Of a stretch of 64,000 bases of DNA, positions 16,998-25,827 are shown piece after piece (position 1 is the first letter of the stretch; each line of letters starts with the position of its first letter). This DNA comes from MW101C3 sp943367595 (GTDB lineage: Bacteria > Cyanobacteriota > Cyanobacteriia > PCC-6307 > Cyanobiaceae). The DNA lies in the NCBI GenBank assembly GCA_943367595.1, contig CALRJS020000014.1, positions 20,707-84,706 of the forward strand, in the 5' to 3' direction. Both the position numbers and the translations under genes were made by a program. The notes below the pieces were generated by a model, which worked only from the letters and a program-made list of their open reading frames with translations, was not told where the DNA came from and did no database searches.

Positions 16998-18302
16998 GTG
17001 CTGTGGCCAGCACCTACGCTCCCGCTGTTTCGCCGCCTGCAGCACTCCGTGGCCCCATTGCCCGCTCCTCTGTGCCTGGCGCTGATCGCCGCTCTTGGCT
17101 TCGGCGCTCTGCTGCTGTGGCTGGAGCTGCGCCACCGGCTGCGGCCCGCCTCACCGCTGCGGCTGGATTCCCACAGCTGGACGGTGCAGGAACCCGCGGC
17201 GGCCACCGGTGCAGCCCCTGCGGCGCTTGCGGGGGCCATCACCGTGGAAGGCGTGCTGCGTCTCAGCAACCCCCATGCCCGCATGGAGGTGATGGTGCCG
17301 GAAGTGGAGCTGCGGCCCACCCTGCTGGGCAAGGGCGACCTGAGCGGGGTCACGGTCACAGCCCGCCTCACCGCCGCCCATCCCGATGAAGACTCCCGTG
17401 CCGATGGGTACTGGGCGGCCTACATCGTCAAAGGCCACAAGCAGACGGAAGCGCGCGTCACGCTCACGATCACCGCGCCGGCTGGCCGCCCCCCTGAAGG
17501 TGCCGCCGGGCAGCAGCCGATCGATCCCCTCGCCCTGATCGACACCCTCTGGCTCGAGGTGTTGTGGATCAACTACGGCCCCTTCGGGCGGCTGCAGCGC
17601 CGTGACGGTCTGCTGATTCCGCTGCGCAAGCCCGACCCCCTGCAACCCGCCACCGCCCGCTGGCGGGCGGGAGAGGCCTGCCAGGTGCTGCCGCTGCCCA
17701 CCCATCTGCTCGGCGTGCTGGATGAACCCGCCGATGTTCTGCGCCGCTACGCCGCTGCCGTGCTCCAACCCGGCGACATCCTCACGATCGGCGAAACGCC
17801 GCTGGCGGTGATGCAGGGCCGCTACCAACACCCGGCCATGGTCGAGCCATCGGCCCTGGCCCGCCTGCTCTGCCGCGTGTTCCATCCCACCAGCAGCCTG
17901 GCCACCGCCTGCGGCCTGCAGACCCTGATCGACGACGTGGGCCCGGCACGGGTGCTGTGCGCCTGGCTGGCGGGCACCCTGATGAAACTGGTGGGCAGCC
18001 GAGGCGGCTTCTACCGCCTGGCGGGAGAGCAGGCACGCCTGATCGATGACATCACCGGCACCACTCCCCCCTACGACCAGACGATCGTGATGGGACCGGC
18101 CCACCCCGAGCGCAGCTGCCGTGAGCTGGCCAGGGAGCTGGGCGTGCCGGTGGCGGTGGTGGATGTGAATGATCTGGGCCGCGTGAAGGTGCTGGCCGCC
18201 AGCGAGGGCTGCGATGAGGGCCTGCTGCAGCGGGCATTGCGGCCCAATCCGGCCGGCAATGCCAACGAGCGCACGCCTCTGGTGGTGGTCCGCCCCGCCT
18301 GA
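16998..18302 (+). CDS. CofE-like (F420-0:glutamate ligase family) protein with N-terminal membrane helix
   Basis: A 434-residue protein. An N-terminal hydrophobic helix (LCLALIAALGFGALLLWLEL) is followed by an extracytoplasmic-type beta-rich stretch (about 50-190) and then a CofE-fold domain (about 205-430). The latter has GDILTIGETPLAVMQGRYQHP and a C-terminal DVNDLGRVKVLAAS. The N-terminal region resembles the NADGYWAAYIVKG fold typical of cyanobacterial versions. In archaea and actinobacteria CofE adds glutamates to coenzyme F420; cyanobacteria are not generally known to make F420 this way, so the real acceptor is unknown. It starts the long same-strand block that continues to cbbA. Confidence 0.75.
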   Translation: MLWPAPTLPLFRRLQHSVAPLPAPLCLALIAALGFGALLLWLELRHRLRPASPLRLDSHSWTVQEPAAATGAAPAALAGAITVEGVLRLSNPHARMEVMVPEVELRPTLLGKGDLSGVTVTARLTAAHPDEDSRADGYWAAYIVKGHKQTEARVTLTITAPAGRPPEGAAGQQPIDPLALIDTLWLEVLWINYGPFGRLQRRDGLLIPLRKPDPLQPATARWRAGEACQVLPLPTHLLGVLDEPADVLRRYAAAVLQPGDILTIGETPLAVMQGRYQHPAMVEPSALARLLCRVFHPTSSLATACGLQTLIDDVGPARVLCAWLAGTLMKLVGSRGGFYRLAGEQARLIDDITGTTPPYDQTIVMGPAHPERSCRELARELGVPVAVVDVNDLGRVKVLAASEGCDEGLLQRALRPNPAGNANERTPLVVVRPA

Positions 18303-18386
18303 GCCCCACAGGCTGACCCCCACGCGCTGGCGCCCCTCCGGCCCGCCGGTCCAGAACCGATACAGTCGGGTCACGACTGAATTCAC

Positions 18387-19547
18387 GTGCGGCACCCCAT
18401 CCCCCTACGCCCCTCGGGAGGTGACCCGCTCGCCGCGCCGGGGGAGCTGCGGATCGAGCCGTTGCAGGGCTGGTCGCTGCCGCTGCTGAATGACGCCGCC
18501 TTTGCTGATCTACAACCGCTGTTGCAGCGCTCCCTCCTGCTGCGCCAGCCGGAGCGCCTGCTGAGTGCCCTGGTCCAGCGCCCGCCCCTGGTTCCTGAGG
18601 TGCTTGTGGCCTACGAGGCAGCCGACTGCATGCTGGGACTGAGCGTGGTGCGCCGCCTCAACCGCAGCGGCAGCTGCTGGGGAGTCGAGGCGTTGCGGGT
18701 GGCGCGCACCGCACTGCAGCGGCCAGGCAGCCTCAGCGGCCGGGAGATCCAGGCGGGCCTGCTTCGCGAGGCGCTGCACCGTTGCAGCGGCGCCGCCAGC
18801 TGGATCGCCCGCTGTGACAGCACCGACACCGACCGCCTGGCGCTGCTGCGGGAGCAGGGCTTTCAGCCCTTGCGCCACGAAGTCTCCTGGCTGTGGAACG
18901 CCCCCGCTGAGCCGGGCCCGGCCCTGCCTCCCCCTGGTGATCTGCAGCTGCGGCCTCTGAACCGGCGCACCGCCGGCCTGCTGCTGCACCTGGAGCAGGC
19001 CGCCTGCCCGGCACTGCTGCGTCAGCTGCTCGACCGCCGGGTGGAAGATCTGCTCGATCAGAGCAGCGGCGCCAGTGCGCTCTGGCTCGACCCCAGCCGT
19101 CAGCAGGCGGTCGCGGGCGTGCGCCGGCTGCACCACCAGGGCCATGGCCCGGTGGATGTGCAGCTGACGGTGCATCCAGGCTGGTCGCGGCTGCATGGCC
19201 CGGCGCTGGAGCACCTGCTGATCCAGGCGGTGTCCAGCGATCCGGTGGTGCGCCTCTGCAGCGATGCCGGCGATGCGGAGCGCTGCGCCTGGTTGCGCAG
19301 CATCGGCGCCAGCCCGGAAGGCGAGCAGCAGCTGATGGCCCGCAGCGTCTGGCGCCGCCATGAGCAGGCCAGCAGCCGCGCCGCCAACTGGCGCCTCGAC
19401 ACCGTGCTCGAGCCGTTCAAACCGCGCCGCCGCACGGTGCCCACCCCTGCAGGACCGTCGGCGCTCACGCCCGCCGCACGCCCAACGCGGGCACTGGTGA
19501 ACGCTTCCATGAGCGCCTCCACCAGTGCGCTGTCAACTGTCCGGTGA
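18387..19547 (+). CDS. GNAT-like acetyltransferase domain protein
   Basis: A 386-residue cyanobacterial protein that looks like two degenerate GNAT halves. The first (about 15-165) has VLVAYEAADCMLGLSVVRRL and a C-terminal ALLREQGFQPLRHEVSW, typical of the last GNAT strands. The second (about 175-330) includes ASALWLDPSRQQAVAGVRRL and CAWLRSIGASPEGEQQLM. Acetyl-CoA binding Q/RxxGxG/A is not clear. Substrate unknown. Its last bases overlap ruvX by 4 (GTGA), and a conserved neighbourhood with ruvX suggests co-expression. The start is GTG 18387. The tail after about 335 is Pro/Ala/Ser-rich. Confidence 0.65.
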   Translation: MRHPIPLRPSGGDPLAAPGELRIEPLQGWSLPLLNDAAFADLQPLLQRSLLLRQPERLLSALVQRPPLVPEVLVAYEAADCMLGLSVVRRLNRSGSCWGVEALRVARTALQRPGSLSGREIQAGLLREALHRCSGAASWIARCDSTDTDRLALLREQGFQPLRHEVSWLWNAPAEPGPALPPPGDLQLRPLNRRTAGLLLHLEQAACPALLRQLLDRRVEDLLDQSSGASALWLDPSRQQAVAGVRRLHHQGHGPVDVQLTVHPGWSRLHGPALEHLLIQAVSSDPVVRLCSDAGDAERCAWLRSIGASPEGEQQLMARSVWRRHEQASSRAANWRLDTVLEPFKPRRRTVPTPAGPSALTPAARPTRALVNASMSASTSALSTVR

Positions 19548-20056
19548 GCGCCACCCCCGGCACGCGGCAACAACGCCAACCCCCACAGCCCCGCTCCGTG
19601 CTGGCGCTGGATGTGGGACGGCGCCGCATCGGCCTGGCGGGCTGCGATCCGCTCGGGCTCACGGTCACACCATTGCCGGCACTGGCGCGCGGGGCCTACG
19701 CCCACGACCTCGAAACCCTGCGCGCCCTCAGCACCAGCCGGCGGGTGCAGGCGCTGGTGGTGGGCCTGCCGCTCGACAGCCGCCAGCAGCCCACCCCCCA
19801 GGCGGCCCACTGCCGCCGCTACGGCGAACAGCTGGCCCGCCACCTGAACCTGCCGCTGGCCTGGGTGGATGAGCACGCCAGCAGCTGGGAAGCGGGCGAA
19901 CGCCACCGCCTGCACGGCGACCGCAGCGGCGCCCTCGACAGCGCCGCTGCGGCGCTGCTACTGGAGCAATGGTTGCGGGAAGGTGACGAGCCGGTGACCT
20001 TGGCGACCCCGCCTGCGGACAGCAGGCCGGCGCTGAGACATTCTGAGAGGGTCTGA
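19544..20056 (+). CDS. ruvX: RuvX/YqgF Holliday junction resolvase-like nuclease
   Basis: RNase H-fold protein of 170 residues. The first catalytic Asp is in LALDVGRRRIGLAGCDPLG; VVGLPLDSRQQPTPQA corresponds to the conserved VxGLP strand; WVDEHASSWEA corresponds to the DERLST motif with substitutions; LDSAAAALLLEQWL ends the domain with the last Asp. YqgF proteins act in pre-16S rRNA 5'-end processing and were proposed as resolvases. GTG 19544 overlaps the upstream stop, indicating coupling. The DERLST to DEHASS change is noticeable but the acidic residues are kept. Confidence 0.88.
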   Translation: MSATPGTRQQRQPPQPRSVLALDVGRRRIGLAGCDPLGLTVTPLPALARGAYAHDLETLRALSTSRRVQALVVGLPLDSRQQPTPQAAHCRRYGEQLARHLNLPLAWVDEHASSWEAGERHRLHGDRSGALDSAAAALLLEQWLREGDEPVTLATPPADSRPALRHSERV

Positions 20057-20066
20057 CTCCCCCTCC

Positions 20067-20621
20067 ATGAGTGCCGAAGGCCCCTCGATCACAGGATCCG
20101 GTGACGTGCCCACGGTTCTCGTCCGTGACGACCACGACCGCCAGCTGCTCTGCTTCCTCGAACAACTGATCCCGCTTGATGGGCACGACTACGCCCTGCT
20201 CACGCCGGTCGACACCCCGGTGTGCCTGTTCCGCCTGCAGGGCGACGACGAACCGGAGCCGATCGAAACCCTCGATGCCACCGAACCGATCCTGTCGGTG
20301 GCCGATGTGGTGCTGCAGGAGCACGACCTCACTCTGGTGCGTTCCGCCGTCACGCTCACGGTGAGCGGTGAGCTGGAGGAGCCCGATCCGGAGGATCTCG
20401 ACGACGAGGACGGCGACGAAGACGACGACACCGACACCTACGAGCTGCTCGTCAGCTTCATGGTCGAAGACCAGGAGTACGGCTTGTACATTCCGCTCGA
20501 CCCCTTCTTCGTGGTTGCCCGGATGCACAACGGCGAAGCGGTGCTGGTGGAAGGCGAGGAATTCGACCGGGTGCAGCCCAGAATCGAGGCTGAACTCGAC
20601 GACCGGGAGAGCGCTGGGTGA
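20067..20621 (+). CDS. DUF3727 family protein
   Basis: A 184-residue acidic protein with two related halves, LVRDDHDRQLLCFLEQLIPLDGHDYALLTPVD and the later SFMVEDQEYGLYIPLDPFFVVARM. A highly acidic linker (EDLDDEDGDEDDDTD) sits between them. This is the cyanobacterial/plastid DUF3727 (DUF1292-like) fold. Function unknown; location between ruvX and the YqeG phosphatase is a recurrent picocyanobacterial arrangement from memory. It overlaps the next gene by 4 bases (GTGA). Confidence 0.82.
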   Translation: MSAEGPSITGSGDVPTVLVRDDHDRQLLCFLEQLIPLDGHDYALLTPVDTPVCLFRLQGDDEPEPIETLDATEPILSVADVVLQEHDLTLVRSAVTLTVSGELEEPDPEDLDDEDGDEDDDTDTYELLVSFMVEDQEYGLYIPLDPFFVVARMHNGEAVLVEGEEFDRVQPRIEAELDDRESAG

Positions 20622-21133
20622 CCTCCCGCCACCTGCTGCAACCCGACTGGGAGCTGAAAACCAGCCTGGCCGGTCTGCCGCTGGAGCGGCTGATCGCCCA
20701 GAACATCAAGGCGCTGGTGCTGGATGTGGATCGAACACTCATCCCGCGCCGGCAGTCGCAGATTCCGCCTGCGGTGGAGCAGTGGCTGTTGGCAGCCAAG
20801 CCGCACCTGCGCATCCACCTGTTCAGCAACAACCCGTCCCGGCGCCGCATCGGTGCGGTGGCTGATCAGCTCGATCTCCCCTACACCGTGTCGGCGGGCA
20901 AGCCGCGCCGCAGCACCTTGCGGCGGGTGCTGGCCGAACTGAATCTGCCGCCGCGGCAGGTGGCCGTGGTGGGGGATCGTCTGTTCACCGATGTGCTGGT
21001 CGGCAACAGGCTCGGCCTGTTCACGGTGCTGGCCAAGCCGGTGGATGTGCACGGGCTGCCCTGCAGCGTCGACCATCTGCAACGGCTGGAGGTGCGTCTG
21101 GCGCGGCTGACCGGAGCGGACCTGAAGGGATGA
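20618..21133 (+). CDS. YqeG family HAD IIIA phosphatase
   Basis: A 171-residue HAD phosphatase. Motif I is LVLDVDRTLIPRRQ, where the usual DxDxT is DVDRT; motif II is HLFSNNPSRRRI; motif IV is AVVGDRLFTDVLVGNRLGLFTVLA. In YqeG/PGP1-type proteins (plastid and yeast GEP4) this fold dephosphorylates phosphatidylglycerophosphate to phosphatidylglycerol. With pgsA at 3.4 kb the window could encode both last steps of PG synthesis, which is inference. The start GTG 20618 overlaps DUF3727, and the stop overlaps the proB start. Confidence 0.85.
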   Translation: MTSRHLLQPDWELKTSLAGLPLERLIAQNIKALVLDVDRTLIPRRQSQIPPAVEQWLLAAKPHLRIHLFSNNPSRRRIGAVADQLDLPYTVSAGKPRRSTLRRVLAELNLPPRQVAVVGDRLFTDVLVGNRLGLFTVLAKPVDVHGLPCSVDHLQRLEVRLARLTGADLKG

Positions 21134-22251
21134 CGCGACGTGTGATCAAGGTCGGCACCAGCCTGCTGCGGGGCTCGGCGGGTCGCGACACCGCCTGCGT
21201 GATCGCCGATCTGGCGGCCAGCCTCAGCCAGCAACGGCGCCGGGGCGATCAGGTCACCCTGGTGACCAGCGGCGCCGTGGGCCTGGGCTGCCACGCCCTG
21301 CAGCTGGAGAAGCGCCCCACCGAAGTGGTGGCGCTGCAGGCGGCGGCGGCCGTGGGGCAGGGCCAGCTGATGGGGCTGTACGCCGAAGCCTTCGCCACCC
21401 ATGGCGTCCGTGTGGCCCAGGTGCTGCTCACCCGCGGCGACCTGGCCTCGCGCCGCCGCTACCAGAACGCCTGCCGCACCCTGGAGCATCTGCTGGGCTG
21501 GGACGTGATTCCGATCGTCAACGAAAACGACACCCTGGCCACCGACGAACTGCGCTTCGGCGACAACGACACCCTCTCGGCGCTGGTGGCGGTGGCGATC
21601 GGCGCCGAGGAACTGGTGCTGCTCACCGATGTCGACCGGCTCTATTCCGGGGATCCCCGCAGCGATGCCAATGTCGAGCCGATCGAGGAGGTGCGCGATC
21701 TCCAGGAGCTGGCCCGGCTCAGCGGCGTGGCCAGCGGCGGCGGGCGCTGGGGCACCGGCGGCATGACCACCAAGCTCACCGCCGCCCGCATCGCCACCTC
21801 CAGCGGGGTGCGGGTGCGGCTGGCCGACGGCCGCGACCCGCGTGTGCTGGAGGCGTTGGTGGCCGGCGAAAAAGTGGGAACGGTGTTTAAGCCCAGCTCC
21901 AGGCCCCTGGCCGACCGCAAGGGCTGGATGGCCCATGCCCTGCTGCCCAAAGGGGATCTGGTGATCGATGCAGGGGCCCAGAAGGCGCTGGTGGAGCGGG
22001 GTGCGTCCCTGCTGGCGGTGGGCATCCGCGCCGTGGAGGGCCGCTTCGGCCGCCAGGACGCGGTGCGGCTGGTGTCGTTGCAGGGAGAGGAGATCGGCCG
22101 GGGCCTCTGCGCCCTGAGCAGCGAGGAGGTGCGGCAGGTGCTGGGCCTCAGCAGCAGCGAGGTGCAGCGGGAGCTGCAGCAACCTGCAGGGGCAGCGGTG
22201 GTGCACCGCGACCATCTGGTGCTCACGGCCCTGGCAGCGGCCACCGACTGA
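21130..22251 (+). CDS. proB: glutamate 5-kinase
   Basis: First enzyme of proline synthesis, phosphorylating glutamate. The amino acid kinase domain is at residues 1-255: VIKVGTSLLRG, VTSGAVGLGCHAL, IPIVNENDTLATDE and TDVDRLYSGDPR, with GTGGMTTKLTAA for catalysis. A C-terminal PUA domain (about 280-373, KGWMAHALLPKGDLVIDAGA) is retained. The start overlaps the YqeG gene by 4 bases. Feedback regulation by proline is expected for the family but not readable here. Confidence 0.96.
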   Translation: MTRRVIKVGTSLLRGSAGRDTACVIADLAASLSQQRRRGDQVTLVTSGAVGLGCHALQLEKRPTEVVALQAAAAVGQGQLMGLYAEAFATHGVRVAQVLLTRGDLASRRRYQNACRTLEHLLGWDVIPIVNENDTLATDELRFGDNDTLSALVAVAIGAEELVLLTDVDRLYSGDPRSDANVEPIEEVRDLQELARLSGVASGGGRWGTGGMTTKLTAARIATSSGVRVRLADGRDPRVLEALVAGEKVGTVFKPSSRPLADRKGWMAHALLPKGDLVIDAGAQKALVERGASLLAVGIRAVEGRFGRQDAVRLVSLQGEEIGRGLCALSSEEVRQVLGLSSSEVQRELQQPAGAAVVHRDHLVLTALAAATD

Positions 22252-22298
22252 CCGCAAGGCAGGCCTACGATCCGGCCTCAGTTCGCGGCTCCGGCAGC

Positions 22299-23351
22299 AT
22301 GCGCTTCAGCACCCTGCTGCTCCAGCTCGCCCAGCAGGGCGTGCTCAACGACACCGCACCGCGGCATCTCGCAGACGACCCTGAACTGAACGGGGCCGCC
22401 GCCGTCGACCAGGCCGCCTCCGGCCAGCTTTCCTTTCTCGAGCCTGGCCACCAGCTCAGTGCCGCCCTGGCCACCTGCCACGCCTCGGCGCTGCTGCTGC
22501 CGCTCGACGCGGAACTGCAGCAGTTGGCGCAGGAACGGGGCATGGCCTGGGTGGCCTTGAAGGATCCGCGGCTCGGCTTCGCCGAGTCCCTGGCGGCACT
22601 GCATCCGCCCCGGCACTGGCCCGCCGGCATTCACCCGTCGGCGGTGATCGATCCGAGCGCCAGCGTCGGCGCCGGCGTGCACATCGCCGCCCATGTGGTG
22701 GTGGGGGCCGACTGCCTGGTGGGTGAGGGCTGCGTGCTCCATGCCGGCGTGGTGCTTTACCCCGATGTGCACCTGGCCGAAGGCTGCGAGGTGCATGCCA
22801 ATGCGGTGCTCCATCCCGGCAGCCGCCTGGCGCGCGGCTGCGTGGTGCACTCCAACGCCGTGATCGGCTCGGAGGGGTTCGGCTTCGTACCCACCGCCAA
22901 TGGCTGGCGCAAGATGCCCCAGACCGGCCTGGTGGTGCTGGAGGAGCAGGTGGAGGTGGGCTGCGGCACCACGATCGATCGCCCTTCGGTGGGGGAGACG
23001 CGCATCGGCGCCGGCACCAAGATCGACAACCTCGTGCAGATCGGCCATGGCGTCGTCACCGGCCGAGGTTGTGCGCTGGCCGCCCAGGTGGGCATCGCCG
23101 GTGGCGCCCGTCTCGGCAACGGCGTGATCCTGGCGGGCCAGGTGGGCGTGGCCAACCGCACCACGATCGGTGATCGGGCAATCGCCTCGTCCAAGTCGGG
23201 CCTGCACGGTGACATCGCCGCCGGGGAGGTGGTGAGCGGCTATCCGGCGATCCCGAACCGGCTGTGGCTGCGCTGCTCGGCCGCCTTCAGCAAGTTGCCG
23301 GAGCTGGCCCGCAGCGTGCGCCAGCTCAAGGCCGCCGCCGGCGACCCCTGA
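22299..23351 (+). CDS. lpxD: UDP-3-O-acylglucosamine N-acyltransferase
   Basis: LpxD adds the second hydroxyacyl chain in lipid A synthesis. The N-terminal uridine-binding domain is residues 1-105, ending at HWPAGIHPSAVIDPSASVG. The left-handed beta helix of hexapeptide repeats follows (VHIAAHVVVGADCLVGEGCVL and onward), with the catalytic His in LVQIGHGVVTGRGC. The 350-residue length is standard. It sits between proB and leuB on the same strand. Confidence 0.94.
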   Translation: MRFSTLLLQLAQQGVLNDTAPRHLADDPELNGAAAVDQAASGQLSFLEPGHQLSAALATCHASALLLPLDAELQQLAQERGMAWVALKDPRLGFAESLAALHPPRHWPAGIHPSAVIDPSASVGAGVHIAAHVVVGADCLVGEGCVLHAGVVLYPDVHLAEGCEVHANAVLHPGSRLARGCVVHSNAVIGSEGFGFVPTANGWRKMPQTGLVVLEEQVEVGCGTTIDRPSVGETRIGAGTKIDNLVQIGHGVVTGRGCALAAQVGIAGGARLGNGVILAGQVGVANRTTIGDRAIASSKSGLHGDIAAGEVVSGYPAIPNRLWLRCSAAFSKLPELARSVRQLKAAAGDP

Positions 23352-23421
23352 TGGCTGTGCGGGTGGATCAGCGCCTGAGCCGGTAATCTCGCCAGTTGCC
23401 CCCGCCGCCTCGGCTGAACGC

Positions 23422-24510
23422 ATGACCACGTACCGGATCACCCTCCTGCCCGGCGACGGCATCGGTCCGGAGATCACGGCGGTGGCCAGGCGGCTGCTGG
23501 AGGCGGTGAGCGCCAGCCACGGTTTTTCGCTCAGCTTCGACGAACAACCGGTGGGAGGTGCGGCGATCGACGCCTGCGGCGTGCCGTTGCCGGAGACCAC
23601 GCTCGAGGCCTGCCGCCAGAGCGATGCGGTGCTGCTGGCGGCGATCGGTGGTCCCCGCTACGACGCACTGCCGCGCGAGCAGCGCCCCGAGAGTGGCCTG
23701 CTGGCCCTCAGGGCGGGCCTCGGCCTGTTCGCCAACCTGCGACCGGTGAAGATCATTCCGGCCCTGGCGGGTGCCAGCAGCCTCAAGCCTGAGGTGATCG
23801 AGGGCGTCGACCTGATGGTGGTGCGCGAGCTCACCGGCGGCATCTACTTCGGCACCCCGAAAGGCCGGGTGGAGGCCGGTGGGCATGTGCGTGCCTTCAA
23901 CACCATGGCCTACAGCGACTACGAAATCGATCGCATCGCCAAGGTGGCGTTCCAGCTGGCGGCGGAGCGTCGCGGACGCCTGTGTTCGGTCGACAAGGCC
24001 AACGTGCTCGATGTGAGCCAGCTCTGGCGCGACCGGGTCACGGCGATGGCCGCCGACTATCCGGCGGTGGAGCTCAGCCACCTCTACGTCGACAACGCCG
24101 CCATGCAACTGGTGCGCTGGCCGAAGCAGTTCGATGTGCTGCTCACCAGCAACCTCTTCGGCGACATCCTCAGCGACGAAGCCGCCATGCTCACCGGCAG
24201 CATCGGCATGTTGCCGTCCGCCTCCCTGGGCAGCGACGGGCCCGGCCTGTTCGAGCCGGTGCACGGCTCAGCGCCCGACATCGCCGGCCAGGACGTGGCC
24301 AATCCGATGGCGATGGTGCTCTCGGCCGCCATGCTGCTGCGGGTGGGTCTGCAGCGGCCTGAGGCCGCCGACGCCCTGGAGCGGGCCGTCGACCAGGTGC
24401 TGGCGGCGGGTTGCCGCACCGCCGACCTGATCGGTGAGGCCGGCCTGGCCGCTGGCTGCACGCGGCTGGGTTGCGCCGCGATCGGTGATCGGCTGCTGGA
24501 AGCCCTCTGA
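23422..24510 (+). CDS. leuB: 3-isopropylmalate dehydrogenase
   Basis: LeuB oxidises and decarboxylates 3-isopropylmalate in leucine synthesis. The start LLPGDGIGPEI is diagnostic. Substrate residues lie in LRAGLGLFANLRPVK; the metal and substrate region is NLFGDILSDEAAMLTGSIGMLPSASLG. A C-terminal EPVHGSAPDIAGQ binds NAD. The 362-residue length is normal. It lies in the lpxD-leuB-prk series. Confidence 0.96.
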   Translation: MTTYRITLLPGDGIGPEITAVARRLLEAVSASHGFSLSFDEQPVGGAAIDACGVPLPETTLEACRQSDAVLLAAIGGPRYDALPREQRPESGLLALRAGLGLFANLRPVKIIPALAGASSLKPEVIEGVDLMVVRELTGGIYFGTPKGRVEAGGHVRAFNTMAYSDYEIDRIAKVAFQLAAERRGRLCSVDKANVLDVSQLWRDRVTAMAADYPAVELSHLYVDNAAMQLVRWPKQFDVLLTSNLFGDILSDEAAMLTGSIGMLPSASLGSDGPGLFEPVHGSAPDIAGQDVANPMAMVLSAAMLLRVGLQRPEAADALERAVDQVLAAGCRTADLIGEAGLAAGCTRLGCAAIGDRLLEAL

Positions 24511-24557
24511 CCGGCGACCTGCCAAACTCACAGCCTCGTTTCTCCCCCGCTGCACCG

Positions 24558-25460
24558 ATGTCCAAACGTCACCCGGTCGTGGCTGTCACCGGTTCCTCGG
24601 GCGCAGGCACCAGCACGGTCAAGCGCGCCTTTGAGCACATCTTCCAGCGGGAGGGCATCCAGCCGGTGGTGGTGGAGGGCGACAGCTTCCACCGCTTCGA
24701 GCGCGGCCCGATGAAGGAGGAGATGGCCCAGGCCCAGGCCAACGGCATCAACTTCTCCCACTTCGGTCCGGAAGCCAACCTCTTCGATCAGCTCGAGGAT
24801 CTGTTCCGCGCCTACGGCGAAACCGGCAGCGGCAAGAAGCGCTACTACCTGCACTCGGTTGAAGAGGCCGCCGAGCACAACGCCCGGCTCGGCACCCAGC
24901 TCGATCCCGGACAGTTCACGCCCTGGGAAGAGATCCCCACCGGCACCGATCTGCTCTTCTACGAAGGCCTGCACGGCGGCGTGAAGGGCGACGGCTACGA
25001 CGTGGCCTCCCTGGTCGACCTGCTGATCGGCGTCGTGCCGATCGCCAACCTGGAATGGATCCAGAAGATCAGCCGTGACAACGCCGAGCGGGGCTACTCC
25101 GCCGAAACGATCGTGGACACGATCCTGCGGCGCATGCCCGACTACATCAACCACATCTGCCCCCAGTTCAGCCGCACCGACATCAACTTCCAGCGGGTGC
25201 CCACGGTGGACACCTCCAACCCGTTCATCTGCCGCAACATCCCCACCCCCGACGAGAGCTTCGTGATCATTCACTTCCGCAAAGGGGCGCGGGAGAAGTG
25301 GGGGATCGATTTCTCCTACCTGCTGCGCATGATCAACGGCTCCTTCATGTCGAGCCCCACGAGCATCGTGGTGAATGGCGGCAAGATGGGCTTCGCCATG
25401 GAGCTGATCCTCACCCCGATCATCCACCGGCTGATCGAGGATAAGAAGAGCCTCTTCTGA
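24558..25460 (+). CDS. prk: phosphoribulokinase, class I (proteobacterial type)
   Basis: Phosphorylates ribulose 5-phosphate to RuBP in the Calvin cycle. The protein is 300 residues, shorter than the about 330-residue class II enzyme of plants and most cyanobacteria. Its start VVAVTGSSGAGTSTVKRAFE, with a GxxGxGTS P-loop, matches the class I octameric form of proteobacteria. The P-loop Cys that makes class II PRK thioredoxin/CP12-sensitive is absent; the only cysteines seen are in HICPQF and FICRNI. Other conserved stretches are VVVEGDSFHRFER, FYEGLHGGV and MPDYINHICPQFSRTD. Its neighbours leuB, accD and cbbA match picocyanobacterial synteny. Confidence 0.95.
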   Translation: MSKRHPVVAVTGSSGAGTSTVKRAFEHIFQREGIQPVVVEGDSFHRFERGPMKEEMAQAQANGINFSHFGPEANLFDQLEDLFRAYGETGSGKKRYYLHSVEEAAEHNARLGTQLDPGQFTPWEEIPTGTDLLFYEGLHGGVKGDGYDVASLVDLLIGVVPIANLEWIQKISRDNAERGYSAETIVDTILRRMPDYINHICPQFSRTDINFQRVPTVDTSNPFICRNIPTPDESFVIIHFRKGAREKWGIDFSYLLRMINGSFMSSPTSIVVNGGKMGFAMELILTPIIHRLIEDKKSLF

Positions 25461-25554
25461 CCGATTAGGCTGCGCCCAAAGGTCGCGCCGGGGGAGGACG
25501 ATTTCCATCGCCACATCTCCTGATTCTTCATCCGGTTCCGTCCCTCCGTCGTTC

Positions 25555-25827
25555 GTGATTCGGGGGGCCGCCGGCGCGGCCAGCCATTCCATGCGCTGGG
25601 ATCGGATCAACAGCGGCGATGTGCTTCGGCGAGCCCGTCAGGTGTATTTCCACTACTGCGAACACGTCCCCGGCGGTAGTGAACCGCTGGGGATCGTGCT
25701 GCAGGAGGCCACCGATCAGGGCCGGGTGGTGTTCGAAGCCCCGGTGCTGCTGCCGGAAGAGCGGTTCATTCCGCTGGAGATGATTGGCGGGCGGGGCACA
25801 CGCACCCGCAACAACCGACGTCCATGA
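25555..25827 (+). CDS. small conserved-looking hypothetical protein
   Basis: An approximately 90-residue soluble protein whose central part (MRWDRINSGDVLRRARQVYF, then HYCEHVPGGSEPLGIVLQ and VVFEAPVLLPEERFIPLEMI) looks genuinely coding. I do not recognise the family. The start is uncertain: GTG 25555 is used, but a GGGGGAGGAC stretch at about 25490-25499 lies close to an in-frame ATT at 25501, so translation from a non-standard codon there, adding 18 residues, is possible. Its end overlaps the ATG of pilD by 4 bases. Confidence 0.6.
   Translation: MIRGAAGAASHSMRWDRINSGDVLRRARQVYFHYCEHVPGGSEPLGIVLQEATDQGRVVFEAPVLLPEERFIPLEMIGGRGTRTRNNRRP

Noticed and set aside
20881..22257. Open frame antisense to proB
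   Set aside because: Composition is Gln/His/Ala-rich shadow sequence; proB on the other strand is certain.
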